A stretch of 54,510 nucleotides of DNA from Thermohalobaculum sp038528605 (GTDB lineage Bacteria > Pseudomonadota > Alphaproteobacteria > Rhodobacterales > Rhodobacteraceae): assembly GCA_038528605.1 (NCBI GenBank), contig JBCBEP010000009.1:1-54510 (forward strand). The letters run 5' to 3'. Shown in pieces: positions 8,211 through 16,312 of the stretch. The notes under the pieces were generated by a model that was not told the origin of the DNA, ran no database searches, and saw only the letters and a list, made by a program, of their open reading frames with translations. Within the stretch, counting starts at the first letter, position 1, and each line of letters begins with the position of its first letter. A program made the translations under genes and the position numbers.

Positions 8211-8621
8211 TCAGGCGAGCTGCGGCGCCGGGACTGGCGTGTCGGCGGGCCCGTTGTCCTGGCCGCGGTCGCGCTCGGCGCGGAAGCGGTCGAACTCGGC
8301 GCGGTCCTTGGCCATGCGGAGCTGTTCGAGAAAGGCGGTGAAGGCCTCCTGCTCTTCCTCGAGCCGCTTGATGGTCGCCTCGCGGTATTCGTCGAAGGCC
8401 TTGTTGCCGCTCGGGCGGGCCAGGGCATCAGCGCTCCGGCGCATGCGGCGCCGCTTCTTCCAGCAGGTCATTCTCTCACTCCAGATCATGTAGCCGAGGA
8501 TTGCGAGGCCGATGGGCCAGAAGAGCACAAAGCCCAGCACCATCGTCGCGATCCATGCGGGCATGCCGTACCGGTCGAGCGTCTCCTCGATCCGTCTCAG
8601 CCAGGCCCATCTGTCCTTCAT
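8211..8621 (-). CDS. DUF2852 membrane protein
   Basis: The 136-residue product has an N-terminal amphipathic stretch WAWLRRIEETLDRYGMPAW. One or two membrane helices follow (about 20-45, IATMVLGFVLFWPIGLAILGYMIW), then a basic segment WKKRRRMRR. The C-terminal coiled coil (about 70-115) has the family phrase NKAFDEYREATIKRLEEEQEAF. This is DUF2852, common in alphaproteobacteria, function unknown. The ATG at 8619-8621 is chosen because GGAGGACAGG sits just before it. A perfect 8-bp-arm palindrome lies 17 bases upstream and directly behind a TetR gene, so repression by that regulator is likely. Confidence 0.82.
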   Translation of the reverse strand: MKDRWAWLRRIEETLDRYGMPAWIATMVLGFVLFWPIGLAILGYMIWSERMTCWKKRRRMRRSADALARPSGNKAFDEYREATIKRLEEEQEAFTAFLEQLRMAKDRAEFDRFRAERDRGQDNGPADTPVPAPQLA

Positions 8622-8637
8622 CCTGTCCTCCATCACG

Positions 8638-8656
8638 ATGTGAATGTTATTCACAT
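8638..8656. promoter_or_regulatory. Palindromic operator upstream of the DUF2852 gene
   Basis: ATGTGAAT-GTT-ATTCACAT: perfect 8-bp arms around a 3-base centre. It sits 17 bases before the DUF2852 start codon and about 60 bases after the TetR stop codon. Its size and symmetry fit a TetR-family dimer site overlapping a promoter. That the neighbouring TetR protein binds it is inference from position. Confidence 0.65.
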
Positions 8657-8717
8657 TTACACAAGTGGGTGGGCAGGGCGGCCGCGTCAAGCGGCAGAAG
8701 GCCCGAGCCTGCAAAAA

Positions 8718-9344
8718 TCATTCGCGGAGGATGCCGAGGCCCCGGAAATAGATACCGACGCCGCTTTCGAGAAGGTCCTCGGCGCCGATGGGGCTGCGCT
8801 GACCGCCGCCGGGGCCCGCGAAGAGGCTCGCGACACCGTGGCTGAGGGCCCAGATGTGAAGGGCCATCATCAGTTCCGGCGGCCGCTTTCCGGCGGGCAT
8901 GCTGGCGGCCATGCTGGCGCAGGCCCGGCGCAGCACCTCGAAGGCGCGGTGGCTCGCCGCGCCGCGGGGCCCGCCTTCGCCGGCAAGGCTGGGGTGGAAC
9001 ATGGCGGCGAAGAACTCGGGCTCGTCCGCCGCGAAGGCGAGATAGGCGCGACCGAGGGCTTCGAAGGCGGCGAGCGGGCTCGGCTGGCCATCGTCCCACG
9101 CGGCAGCCAGCCGCTCTGCGAACCGGTCGAACCCCGCTTCCGCGGTCTCGACGATCAGCTCCTCGCGGTTCTGGAAATGGCGGTAGGGGGCGGCGGGCGA
9201 CACGCCGGCCGCCCGCGCGGCATCGGCGATCGTCACGCCGGCCACGCCCTTCTCCGCGATGAGCGTACGTGTTGCCGCGATCAGGGCCTCGCGCAGGTTG
9301 CCGTGATGGTACCCGCGCCGCCCGCTCTTTCCGTCCTCAGCCAT
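8718..9344 (-). CDS. TetR/AcrR family transcriptional regulator
   Basis: This 208-residue regulator has an N-terminal helix-turn-helix domain at about 12-60: GYHHGNLREALIAATRTLIAEKGV, then VTIADAARAAGVSPAAPYRHFQNREELI. The YHHGNLREALI opening and the AAPYRHF recognition helix mark the subgroup with a WHG-type C-terminal ligand domain. The remaining 140 residues are helical, as expected for the effector and dimer domain. It lies 27 bp behind serS and in front of the DUF2852 gene, whose promoter region has a perfect palindrome. The ligand is unknown. The serS-tetR-DUF2852-surE order suggests a local two-gene insertion between serS and surE. Confidence 0.9.
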   Translation of the reverse strand: MAEDGKSGRRGYHHGNLREALIAATRTLIAEKGVAGVTIADAARAAGVSPAAPYRHFQNREELIVETAEAGFDRFAERLAAAWDDGQPSPLAAFEALGRAYLAFAADEPEFFAAMFHPSLAGEGGPRGAASHRAFEVLRRACASMAASMPAGKRPPELMMALHIWALSHGVASLFAGPGGGQRSPIGAEDLLESGVGIYFRGLGILRE

Positions 9345-9371
9345 GGCGCCCTGATACGCCCCGCCGCGCGA

Positions 9372-10661
9372 TCAGGCGAGCTTCCCGTCCGCCGCGATGC
9401 TCTTTGCGCCGTTGAGATAGGGGGCGAGCGCTTCGGGCAGGGCAACGGACCCGTCCGCCTGCTGGCCGTTCTCGAGCACCGCGATGAGGCAGCGGCCGAC
9501 CGCGAGGCCCGAGCCGTTAAGCGTGGCGACGAATTCGGGCCGCCCCTCCGCATCCCGGCGGAAGCGGGCGTTCATGCGGCGGGCCTGGAACTGGCCGCAG
9601 ACGCTGCAGGACGAGATCTCGCGATAGGTGTTCTGACCGGGCAGCCAGACCTCGATGTCATGCGTGCGCTGGGCGCCGAAACCCATGTCGCCCGTGCAGA
9701 GGACCATGGTGCGATAGGCGAGGCCGAGGCGCTCCAGCACGGTCTCGGCGCAGCGTGTCATGCGCTCGAGCTCGTTGCGTCCTTCTTCGGGCGCCACCAC
9801 GCTCACCATCTCCACCTTCTCGAACTGATGCTGGCGGAGCATGCCCCGCACGTCCCGCCCCGCGCTGCCCGCCTCCGAACGGAAGCACTGGGTGTGCGCG
9901 GTGAAGCGCAGGGGCAGGGCGCCCGGCTCCTGGATCATCTCGCGGGCGAGGTTCGTGAGCGTGACCTCGGCGGTGGGGACGAGCCAGTAGTCGTCCGCCG
10001 TCCGGTAGAGGTCCTCCGCGAATTTCGGGAGCTGGCCGGTGCCGACGAGCGCATCCTCGCGCACCAGCACCGGGGTCCAGACCTCCTCGAGCCCGTGCTC
10101 GTTCACATGCAGGTCGATCATGAACTGGGCGAGGGCACGGTGGAGGCGGGCGATGGCGCCCTTCAGCACCACGAAGCGGCTGCCCGAGAGGGCGGCGGCG
10201 CGTTCGAAATCGAGCATCGCGGCCACCGCGGGGATCTCGAAGTGCTCCTTCGCGCCCTCGATCGCCTTGGGCTCGCCCCAACGGCGGATTTCCACATTGT
10301 CCGCCTCATCCGCGCCGTCCGGCACATCCTCGGCGGGGAGGTTGGGCAGGCCGAGCAGCAGCGCGTTGAGGCGCGCATCGGCGCCCTTTGCCTCCTCCTC
10401 GAGGGCTGCGATCTCGTCCTTCTTTGCCGCTACGAGCGCGCGCAGGCGTTCGAACTCCGCCTCGTCGCCGCTCGCCTTCGCGTTGCCGACCGACTTCGAC
10501 GCCGCGTTCCGCTCCGCCAGCGCCGCTTCGGCGGCGGCAATGGCACGGCGGCGCGTGGCGTCGATCTCCAGGATCTCGGCCGACGCGCCCTCACCACCAC
10601 GGCGCATCAGCGCCTTGTCGAAGGCCTCGGGGTTCTCGCGGATATAGCGGATGTCGTGCAC
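9372..10661 (-). CDS. serS: Seryl-tRNA synthetase
   Basis: The 429-residue class II aminoacyl-tRNA synthetase begins MHDIRYIRENPEAFDKALMRRG. The N-terminal coiled-coil arm (about 30-105) grips the long variable arm of tRNA-Ser. The catalytic core has motif 2, FTAHTQCFRSEAGSAGRDVRGMLRQHQFEKVEM, and motif 3 with VGRCLIAVLENGQ. The length is standard. It begins a minus-strand run that continues with tetR, DUF2852, surE, pcm and nlpD; the short gaps suggest at least partial co-transcription. Confidence 0.97.
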   Translation of the reverse strand: MHDIRYIRENPEAFDKALMRRGGEGASAEILEIDATRRRAIAAAEAALAERNAASKSVGNAKASGDEAEFERLRALVAAKKDEIAALEEEAKGADARLNALLLGLPNLPAEDVPDGADEADNVEIRRWGEPKAIEGAKEHFEIPAVAAMLDFERAAALSGSRFVVLKGAIARLHRALAQFMIDLHVNEHGLEEVWTPVLVREDALVGTGQLPKFAEDLYRTADDYWLVPTAEVTLTNLAREMIQEPGALPLRFTAHTQCFRSEAGSAGRDVRGMLRQHQFEKVEMVSVVAPEEGRNELERMTRCAETVLERLGLAYRTMVLCTGDMGFGAQRTHDIEVWLPGQNTYREISSCSVCGQFQARRMNARFRRDAEGRPEFVATLNGSGLAVGRCLIAVLENGQQADGSVALPEALAPYLNGAKSIAADGKLA

Positions 10662-10816
10662 GGTCGTGCTCCGGGTTGAGGTGATTGCGGGTCGGTGACG
10701 GGTCGCGCGGGTTATGGCGCAAGGGGTGCCGCACGGCCAGAGGCGCGGGCGGTCGATGGATGCAGCGGGGGAGGGCCGTGGCCCGAAAACCCGGTCAGAG
10801 CACCCTGGTCAGAGCA

Positions 10817-10897
10817 TCATGAGAGAGCGAGGGCCATCAGCGCGCCATAGAGGGCAAGGCCGGCAGCGGCGACGGCATAGTACACCATGTCGAGCAT
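10817..10897 (-). CDS. Small hydrophobic peptide (26 residues)
   Basis: On the minus strand, ATG at 10895-10897 is preceded by GGAGGACAGG, the same ribosome-binding sequence used by the DUF2852 gene. It opens a 26-codon frame ending in TGA. The product, MLDMVYYAVAAAGLALYGAL followed by MALALS, is almost entirely one hydrophobic helix, so a single-pass inner-membrane peptide is likely. It lies between the divergent serS and yajC genes. Its proximity to yajC-secDF hints at a translocon accessory role, but that is speculation. The strong ribosome-binding site and coherent hydrophobicity are the only support. Confidence 0.45.
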   Translation of the reverse strand: MLDMVYYAVAAAGLALYGALMALALS

Positions 10898-11037
10898 CCT
10901 GTCCTCCGTCCTCCGCGCGTTGCCGCAGCATCGGCCATTCGTCGCGAGACAGTTTGTCACGCTCAAGCAGCGTGTCAATCCACTTCCACGCGCTCCGGGA
11001 TGGACCCTTGCCAGAAGGCACCGCTGCGCTGCTTCTC

Positions 11038-11065
11038 TTGCATCGCCCCCGGCCCCCCGTATATC
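11038..11065 (+). promoter_or_regulatory. Candidate sigma-70 promoter of yajC-secDF
   Basis: TTGCAT (11038-11043) and TATATC (11060-11065) are separated by 16 bases, 65 bp before the yajC ATG. Both hexamers match four of six consensus positions, and the -10 box stands out in a very GC-rich surrounding. Confidence 0.35.
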
Positions 11066-11130
11066 AGCCTCGCGACCCCTACCGGTCGGACGACCGATGG
11101 CGTTCGACCTCTGACAGCGAAAGGCCGCTC

Positions 11131-11466
11131 ATGTTCGTGACCCCCGCTTATGCCCAGGCTGCCGGTGCGGCGCCGGGTGCCGACACGTTCCTCGTTCAGC
11201 TGCTGCCGCTCGTGCTCATCTTCGTCATCTTCTACTTCCTGCTGATCCGGCCGCAGCAGAAGAAGGCGAAGGAGCATGCGAACATGGTGAGCAACCTGCG
11301 CCGTGGCGATCAGGTGATCACCTCGGGCGGCATCTATGGCAAGATCACGCGGGTGAAGGACGACGAAGAGGCCGAGGTCGAGATCGCCGAGGGCGTCAAG
11401 ATCCGCGTCGTGAAGTCCACGGTCCTGCAGGTCGTCAGCAAGACGGAACCTGCGAAGGATAGCTGA
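11131..11466 (+). CDS. yajC: Preprotein translocase subunit YajC
   Basis: This 111-residue inner-membrane protein associates with SecDF and SecYEG. It has a single membrane helix (about 19-40, FLVQLLPLVLIFVIFYFLLIRPQ). The family phrase RPQQKKAKEHANMVSNLRRGDQVITSGGIYGKI follows, then a small basic/acidic domain ending KTEPAKDS. The frame is open 417 bases further upstream without coding character; the ATG at 11131 gives the standard length. It is followed after 70 bp by secDF, as in most proteobacteria. Confidence 0.95.
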   Translation: MFVTPAYAQAAGAAPGADTFLVQLLPLVLIFVIFYFLLIRPQQKKAKEHANMVSNLRRGDQVITSGGIYGKITRVKDDEEAEVEIAEGVKIRVVKSTVLQVVSKTEPAKDS

Positions 11467-11536
11467 GCCGGCCACGCGGCCGGGCAGGGGCGCCGGGCAA
11501 GGGCCCCGCGCCGGTAAAAAGCGATAGGGCAGGCAC

Positions 11537-14101
11537 TTGCTCCAAATCCCTCTTCTGAACCGCATCCTCATTGTCGGCGCTTGCGTTCTTGGCCTCGCCT
11601 TCGCGGCGCCCAACCTGCTTGGGCCGGAGACGCGGAATTCGCTCCCTGGCTGGCTGCCCAATCAGGCGATCAATCTGGGTCTCGACCTTCGCGGCGGCGC
11701 GCATCTGCTCGTCGAGGTGGAGATCGAGGAGGTCTATGCCGAGCGCATGGCGAACCTCCGCGGCGAGGTTCGGCAGACGCTGATCGATGCGGGCGTGCGC
11801 CGCTTCTCGCGCCTGGCGGCGACCGAACGCGCGGTATCGGTGACCATCACCAATGCGGAGGATGTGGAGGCCGCAAGCAACGCGCTCGAACGCCTGATCC
11901 TGCCCGTGGGCGGCGGGATCGGCGGCGGCTTCGGCATGGGCGGCGGCTTCGGCGTCAACAACTACGACCTGCTGCGCGAGGGGCAGACCCTCAGCCTCGT
12001 CCTCACCGAGGCGAACGAGCAGCAGATCACGGACCGCACGATCGCCCAGTCCCTCGAGATCATCCGGCGGCGTATCGACGAAGCGGGCACGCGCGAGCCC
12101 ACCATCCAGCGCCAGGGCGAGGATCGGATCCTCGTGCAGGTGCCGGGCGTCGGCTCCGCCGAGGAAGTGCTCAACCTGATCGGGCGTACCGCACGCCTGT
12201 CGTTCCACCACGTCGCGGGCATCGGCTCGGACGCGACGAACCCCGGCCCCGGCCAGTTCGTGCTGCAGGACATCGACACGGGCGAGCCGCTCCTGCTGGA
12301 GCGCCGGGCCATCCTCACCGGCGAGAACCTGACCGACTCGAGCCTTGGGTTCGACCCGGACAGCGGGCTGCCGGTGGTCAATTTCTCCTTCGACAGCGCA
12401 GGCGCGCGCATCTTCGGCACCCATACCGCGGCGAATACAGGCCAGCTCTTCGCCATCGTGCTCGATAGCGAGATCATCTCGGCCCCGCGCATCCGCTCGC
12501 CCATCCTCGGCGGCTCGGGCTTCATCGAGGGCAATTTCACGGTCGAGAGCGCCACCGAGCTGGCGATCCTTCTGCGTTCGGGCGCTCTGCCGGCGTCGAT
12601 CTCGGTGCTCGAGCAGCGGACCGTCGGGCCGGATCTGGGTGCAGACTCGATTGCCGCGGGTGAACTTGCCTCGCTCCTCGCCTTCGCGCTGGTGCTGGTC
12701 TTCATGGGCACGGTCTACCGGCTCTTCGGTGTGTTCGCGATCTGCGCGCTGCTGATCAATGTGGGGCTGATTTTCGGGCTTCTCTCGGCCATCGGCGCCA
12801 CGCTCACGCTGCCGGGTATCGCGGGCATCGTGCTCACCATCGGTATGGCGGTGGATGCGAACGTGCTGGTGTTCGAGCGGATCCGGGAGGAGCTGAAACG
12901 GGCGAAGAACCCTGCCCAGGCCGTGGACAAGGGGTACCGCGAGGCGTTCTCGGCCATCCTCGACGCGAATATCACCACCTTCATCGCCGCCGTTATCCTC
13001 TTCGCCGTGGGCTCGGGCCCGGTGAAGGGCTTCGCGGTGACGCTGGGCATCGGGATCCTCACCTCGGTCTTCACCGCGGTGTTCCTGACGCGGCTGATGA
13101 TCGTGACCTGGCTCGGCCGGGCAAGGCCGAAGACCCTGCAGGTCGAACGCGTGGCGCTGGTGGGCAAGGAGTTCCACTTCCCGTTCATGAGCCTTCGCCG
13201 CATCTTCGCAGGCGTCAGCGCCGCATCGGTTGTCGGCGCCATCGCGCTCACCGCCATCCTGGGCCTGAACTTCGGGATCGACTTCCGCGGCGGCACGATG
13301 ATCGAGGCGCGCACGGCGCAGGCGGCGGATCTGAGCGAGGTGCGCAGTACCGTCACGTCCCTCGGCCTCGGCGACGTGCAGGTGCAGAGCTTCGGCTCCG
13401 AGCGCGACGTGCTGGTGCGCGTCGAGGAGCAGCGGCTCACGGGCGACGAGCGTATGGACGTGGCCGAACAGGTGGGCGACGCGCTGCAGGAGGCGATCCC
13501 CGGCACGGAGATCCGGCGCGTGGAGGTGGTGGGCCCGAAGGTCTCTGGCGAGCTTCTGCAGGCGGGTGTGCTCGCCATCGTTCTCGCGGTTTCGGCGGTG
13601 CTGATCTACATCTGGCTGCGCTTCGAGTGGCAGTTCGGCGTGGGCGCCGTGGTGGCGCTCATCCACGACGTGGGGCTCACCATCGGGGTGTTCGCCTTGC
13701 TCGGGATCGAGTTCAACCTCGCGATCATCGCGGCCTTGCTGACGATCGTGGGCTACTCGCTGAACGATACCGTGGTGGTCTATGACCGCGTGCGTGAGAA
13801 CCTGCGAAAATACAAGAAGATGGAGCTGGCGGATCTGCTGGATCTCTCGGTGAACGAGACGCTCTCGCGGACCTTGATGACCTCGCTGACCACGCTGGTG
13901 GCGCTGCTCGGCCTCTTCTTCTTCGGGCCGGAAGTGATCCAGGGCTTCACCTTCGCGATGATCTGGGGCGTGCTGATCGGGACCTACTCCTCGATCTTCA
14001 TCGCCGGCGCGCTGCTGCTGGCGATGAACGTGAAGCGGGACTGGTCCGACCCAGGAGAGATCCAGAAGGCCGGCGTGCGCTTCGACGGCGCGCAGGTCTG
14101 A
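11537..14101 (+). CDS. secDF: Fused protein translocase subunit SecDF
   Basis: A single 854-residue protein joins SecD and SecF, which use the proton gradient to pull exported proteins out of the SecYEG channel. The SecD half starts LQIPLLNRILIVGACVLGLAF (helix 1), has the periplasmic P1 head, and shows GMAVDANVLVFERIREEL at about 435-452. The SecF half begins near residue 545 with FPFMSLRRIFAG and carries LNFGIDFRGGTMIE and GYSLNDTVVVYDRVREN. Twelve membrane helices are expected. The TTG start at 11537 is used because helix 1 begins immediately after it. Fusion into one chain is usual in Rhodobacterales but not in E. coli. Confidence 0.96.
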   Translation: MLQIPLLNRILIVGACVLGLAFAAPNLLGPETRNSLPGWLPNQAINLGLDLRGGAHLLVEVEIEEVYAERMANLRGEVRQTLIDAGVRRFSRLAATERAVSVTITNAEDVEAASNALERLILPVGGGIGGGFGMGGGFGVNNYDLLREGQTLSLVLTEANEQQITDRTIAQSLEIIRRRIDEAGTREPTIQRQGEDRILVQVPGVGSAEEVLNLIGRTARLSFHHVAGIGSDATNPGPGQFVLQDIDTGEPLLLERRAILTGENLTDSSLGFDPDSGLPVVNFSFDSAGARIFGTHTAANTGQLFAIVLDSEIISAPRIRSPILGGSGFIEGNFTVESATELAILLRSGALPASISVLEQRTVGPDLGADSIAAGELASLLAFALVLVFMGTVYRLFGVFAICALLINVGLIFGLLSAIGATLTLPGIAGIVLTIGMAVDANVLVFERIREELKRAKNPAQAVDKGYREAFSAILDANITTFIAAVILFAVGSGPVKGFAVTLGIGILTSVFTAVFLTRLMIVTWLGRARPKTLQVERVALVGKEFHFPFMSLRRIFAGVSAASVVGAIALTAILGLNFGIDFRGGTMIEARTAQAADLSEVRSTVTSLGLGDVQVQSFGSERDVLVRVEEQRLTGDERMDVAEQVGDALQEAIPGTEIRRVEVVGPKVSGELLQAGVLAIVLAVSAVLIYIWLRFEWQFGVGAVVALIHDVGLTIGVFALLGIEFNLAIIAALLTIVGYSLNDTVVVYDRVRENLRKYKKMELADLLDLSVNETLSRTLMTSLTTLVALLGLFFFGPEVIQGFTFAMIWGVLIGTYSSIFIAGALLLAMNVKRDWSDPGEIQKAGVRFDGAQV

Positions 14102-14119
14102 TCGACGCCCGTCGATTTC

Positions 14120-14143
14120 GGTAGGGTGGGGTTCCACCCCACC
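14120..14143. repeat. REP-like palindrome, copy 1
   Basis: A GGTA prefix leads into GGTGGGGT-TCC-ACCCCACC, an 8-bp perfect stem with a 3-base loop. It lies between secDF and the Mth938-like gene. Two more copies, one with a 13-bp stem, lie at 19808-19836 and 19902-19925. Confidence 0.75.
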
Positions 14144-14168
14144 GCGCGCTCTGTCCGGAGGCTGCCCT

Positions 14169-14528
14169 ATGAAGATGACCGAGATGCCGCTCGGCGGGCA
14201 GCCCGCGATCGACGGCTACGGGCCGGGCGGCTTTCGTATCGGCGGCGTCTGGCGCGAGGGCGCGATGCTGGTGAGCCCGGAGGGGGTCACCCCGCTCGCC
14301 GACCCGGCAGATGGCATCGCGCAGCTCGCGGGCATCGAGGCGGGGGCGGTGGATATCGTCATCCTCGGGCAGGGGCCGGAGATCGGCCCCGTGCCGCGGG
14401 ACTGGCGGCTCGCCCTCGAGCAGGCGGGGCACGGGGTGGAGCATATGGCAACACCCGCTGCCTGCCGGACCTACAATGTGCTTCTCTCCGAGGATCGGCG
14501 GGTAGCAGCCTTGTTGCTGCCGGTCTGA
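14169..14528 (+). CDS. Mth938-like domain protein (DUF498)
   Basis: The 119-residue soluble protein has the Mth938-like pattern. IDGYGPGGFRIGGVWREGAMLV forms the first strands, DIVILGQGPEIGPVPRDW is the conserved loop, and GHGVEHMATPAACRTYNVLLSEDRRVAALLLPV ends the domain. The family is widespread beside secDF in alphaproteobacteria. Its biochemical role is not settled; eukaryotic relatives (NDUFAF3) help assemble respiratory complex I. The ATG at 14169 is preceded by GGAGG. It follows secDF after 67 bp, a gap holding a REP-like palindrome. Confidence 0.82.
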   Translation: MKMTEMPLGGQPAIDGYGPGGFRIGGVWREGAMLVSPEGVTPLADPADGIAQLAGIEAGAVDIVILGQGPEIGPVPRDWRLALEQAGHGVEHMATPAACRTYNVLLSEDRRVAALLLPV

Positions 14529-14560
14529 CGGCCGGCCAGACCCGCCTCGCCCGCTTCGTC

Positions 14561-14579
14561 CGCTTCTGCAACGGAAGCG
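14561..14579 (+). other. Small hairpin after the Mth938-like gene
   Basis: CGCTTC and GAAGCG (6-bp arms, 7-base loop) lie 33 bases behind the stop codon. A run of five T follows 21 bases later. It could attenuate read-through into sodB, but it is weak. Confidence 0.3.
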
Positions 14580-14711
14580 TCTCCACCAAGATCGAAAGGT
14601 TTTTCTCTCGCCGGGCGTGGGCTACATCAGCCGCGGCAGCGCCCGCTGCCCGGCCGACGGCGCGCCAGCGCGCCCGGCGCGACGACATTTCCGACCCGGA
14701 GGAGACACCTC

Positions 14712-15323
14712 ATGGCCTTCACCCTGCCCGATCTTCCCTATGCCCATGACGCGCTGGCCGGCCACGGCATGAGCGCCGAGACCTTCGAGTACCACCACGA
14801 CATCCACCACAAGGCCTATGTGGACAACGGCAACAAGCTGATCGCGGGCACCGAGTGGGAGGGCAAGTCGGTCGAAGAGATCACCGTCGGCACCTACCAG
14901 GCGGGCGCGGTGGCGCAGTCCGGCATCTTCAACAACGCCTCCCAGCATTGGAACCACATGCAGTTCTGGGAGATGATGGGCCCGCAGGAGGGTATGCCGG
15001 GCAACCTCGAAGCGCGACTGAACGATGCGTTCGGCTCGGTCGACGCTTTCAAGGAGGCCTTCGCGGCGGCGGGCGCGGGGCAGTTCGGCTCGGGCTGGTG
15101 CTGGCTGGTGAAGGATGCGGACGGCACGCTGAAGGTCACGAAGACGGAAAACGGCGTGAACCCGCTCTGCTTCGGGCAGACCGCCCTTCTGGGCTGCGAT
15201 GTGTGGGAGCACAGCTACTATATCGACTTCCGCAACAAGCGCCCGGCCTACCTCGCCAACTTCCTCGACAAGCTGGTGAACTGGGAGAACGTGACCGCCC
15301 GGCTCGAGGCCGCCGGCGGCTGA
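14712..15323 (+). CDS. sodB: Superoxide dismutase, Fe/Mn family
   Basis: This 203-residue enzyme converts superoxide to hydrogen peroxide and oxygen in the cytoplasm. The metal ligands are visible: His28 in TFEYHHDIHH, His82 in HWNHMQFW, and Asp163 and His167 in DVWEHSYYIDF. GAGQFGSGWCWLV and NPLCFGQTALL are also conserved. The motifs do not settle Fe versus Mn; alphaproteobacterial relatives are usually Fe-dependent or cambialistic. The start is fixed by GGAGGAG 6 bases upstream. It is monocistronic, with a GC-rich hairpin 26 bases behind the stop. Confidence 0.95.
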   Translation: MAFTLPDLPYAHDALAGHGMSAETFEYHHDIHHKAYVDNGNKLIAGTEWEGKSVEEITVGTYQAGAVAQSGIFNNASQHWNHMQFWEMMGPQEGMPGNLEARLNDAFGSVDAFKEAFAAAGAGQFGSGWCWLVKDADGTLKVTKTENGVNPLCFGQTALLGCDVWEHSYYIDFRNKRPAYLANFLDKLVNWENVTARLEAAGG

Positions 15324-15349
15324 GCCTTTCGGCGACGGGAAACGGAAGG

Positions 15350-15368
15350 GCCCGGCGGGGCGCCGGGC
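15350..15368 (+). terminator. GC-rich hairpin behind sodB
   Basis: GCCCGGCG-GGG-CGCCGGGC, an 8-bp perfect stem with a 3-base loop, starts 27 bases after the sodB stop. There is no following U-tract, so it is at best a weak or Rho-assisted terminator, or an mRNA 3'-end stabiliser. Confidence 0.4.
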
Positions 15369-15376
15369 GCGTGTGG

Positions 15377-15596
15377 CAAGCGGAATCGCGGCTGGTCGCC
15401 GCGATACTTTCTTGTGGTCGCTGCTGCATCGGCGGTTGGGACGGCCCCTGGGGTCCGGTGTGGCAGCGGTAGTTGGCGGGTGGCTGGGGAGGCGCCGCAG
15501 GGGCGCCTGGCCGAGCGTTCGCCAAGGGCCGGCCCGCGTCAAGGACGGGCCGGCTGCGCCGGTCGCGTACCGCGATCCTTGACCCGGCCCGGCCCT
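15377..15596. repeat. Three-stem intergenic element, copy A
   Basis: The element fills the gap between the convergent genes sodB and LOG. Stem 1 is ATCGCGGC/GCCGCGAT around loop TGGTC (15385-15405). Stem 2 is AGGCGCC/GGCGCCT with a 5-base loop (15490-15508). Stem 3 pairs 15525-15545 with 15576-15596 at 19 of 21 positions and encloses a smaller GC hairpin. A second copy with the same order and compensatory changes is at 21487-21726. No open frame explains it. Confidence 0.75.
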
Positions 15597-15602
15597 CGGC
15601 AC

Positions 15603-16172
15603 TCAGCCGACGATGCCTTGGGCAAGGCTTTGGGCGAGGCTGTTGAGCGCGGCCTCGGGGGTGGGCTCGAGGCAGAGATCGTCGACGAGGCCGGGGCCCG
15701 CGAAGCCGTGGGTAACGAAATGGCCGATGAGGCCGGCGAAGGGCTGCCAGTAGCCCTTGGTGTCGAGCAGCACGACGGGTTTTCTGGTGATGCCGAGTTG
15801 GCGCCAGGTGAGCGCTTCGACGAGCTCGTCGAGCGTGCCGGCGCCGCCGGGCAGGGCGAGGACGGCATCCGCGTTCTCGAGCATCAGTTTCTTGCGCTCA
15901 TGCATCGTCTCGGTGATGACCATCGCGGTGATGTCGCGCTTGGCGACCTCGAGATCGACCAGGCGGCGGGGGATGAAGCCGAGGACAGGCGCGCCACCCT
16001 CCATCGCGGCCTGGGCGGCGAGGCCCATGAGGCCGTGATCGCCCGCGCCGTAGACGAGCCCCCAGCCCCGCGCGGCGATGGCCTGGCCGATGGCGACGGC
16101 GGCCTCCGCGAAGGCCGCGTCGTGGCCGGGGCGGGAGCCGCAGTAGAGGCAGATCATCGGGCGTTCGGCCAT
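15603..16172 (-). CDS. LOG family protein (cytokinin riboside 5'-monophosphate phosphoribohydrolase type)
   Basis: The 189-residue protein belongs to the TIGR00730/LOG family. CLYCGSRPG (9-17) begins the Rossmann-like fold, GAGDHGLMG (42-50) binds nucleotide, and the family signature PGGAGTLDE lies at 108-116 with MHERKKLM just before. Characterised members release the base from AMP or cytokinin nucleotides. The physiological role in free-living bacteria is unclear. The frame is open upstream, but the ATG at 16170-16172 follows GGAGGACC and gives the usual length. It is convergent with sodB and divergent from the LysM gene. Confidence 0.88.
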   Translation of the reverse strand: MAERPMICLYCGSRPGHDAAFAEAAVAIGQAIAARGWGLVYGAGDHGLMGLAAQAAMEGGAPVLGFIPRRLVDLEVAKRDITAMVITETMHERKKLMLENADAVLALPGGAGTLDELVEALTWRQLGITRKPVVLLDTKGYWQPFAGLIGHFVTHGFAGPGLVDDLCLEPTPEAALNSLAQSLAQGIVG

Positions 16173-16312
16173 GGGTCCTCCGGTCCCCGCAGGGCTGCGG
16201 GCGGCTGCGGCAGGTCTGCACCGGGAGCCGCGTGAGGGGCGGCCTTTCGGGCGACGCTGTTCTCCAACGTTTCTTCGTGCAATAAATCCCTTGAGGGACA
16301 GCGGCAAGGACG

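Larger units (their letters stand above)
10662..11130. other. Divergent intergenic region serS / yajC
   Basis: About 470 bp between serS (minus) and yajC (plus). It holds a 26-codon open frame on the minus strand with a strong ribosome-binding site (10817-10897) and a plausible sigma-70 promoter for yajC (11038-11065). I see nothing else of coding character. Confidence 0.5.

Noticed and set aside
7440..10679. 1079-codon plus-strand frame across surE, DUF2852, tetR and serS
   Set aside because: It crosses four well-supported minus-strand genes and shows the low-complexity composition of a shadow frame.
11435..14137. 900-codon open frame antisense to secDF
   Set aside because: Gene-length antisense frames are expected in very GC-rich coding DNA; the product is His/Arg/Glu-rich without any domain, and secDF is unambiguous on the other strand.
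15324..15602. tRNA or known small RNA behind sodB
   Set aside because: No cloverleaf, T-loop GTTCRA or CCA end; the stems belong to the repeated three-stem element.
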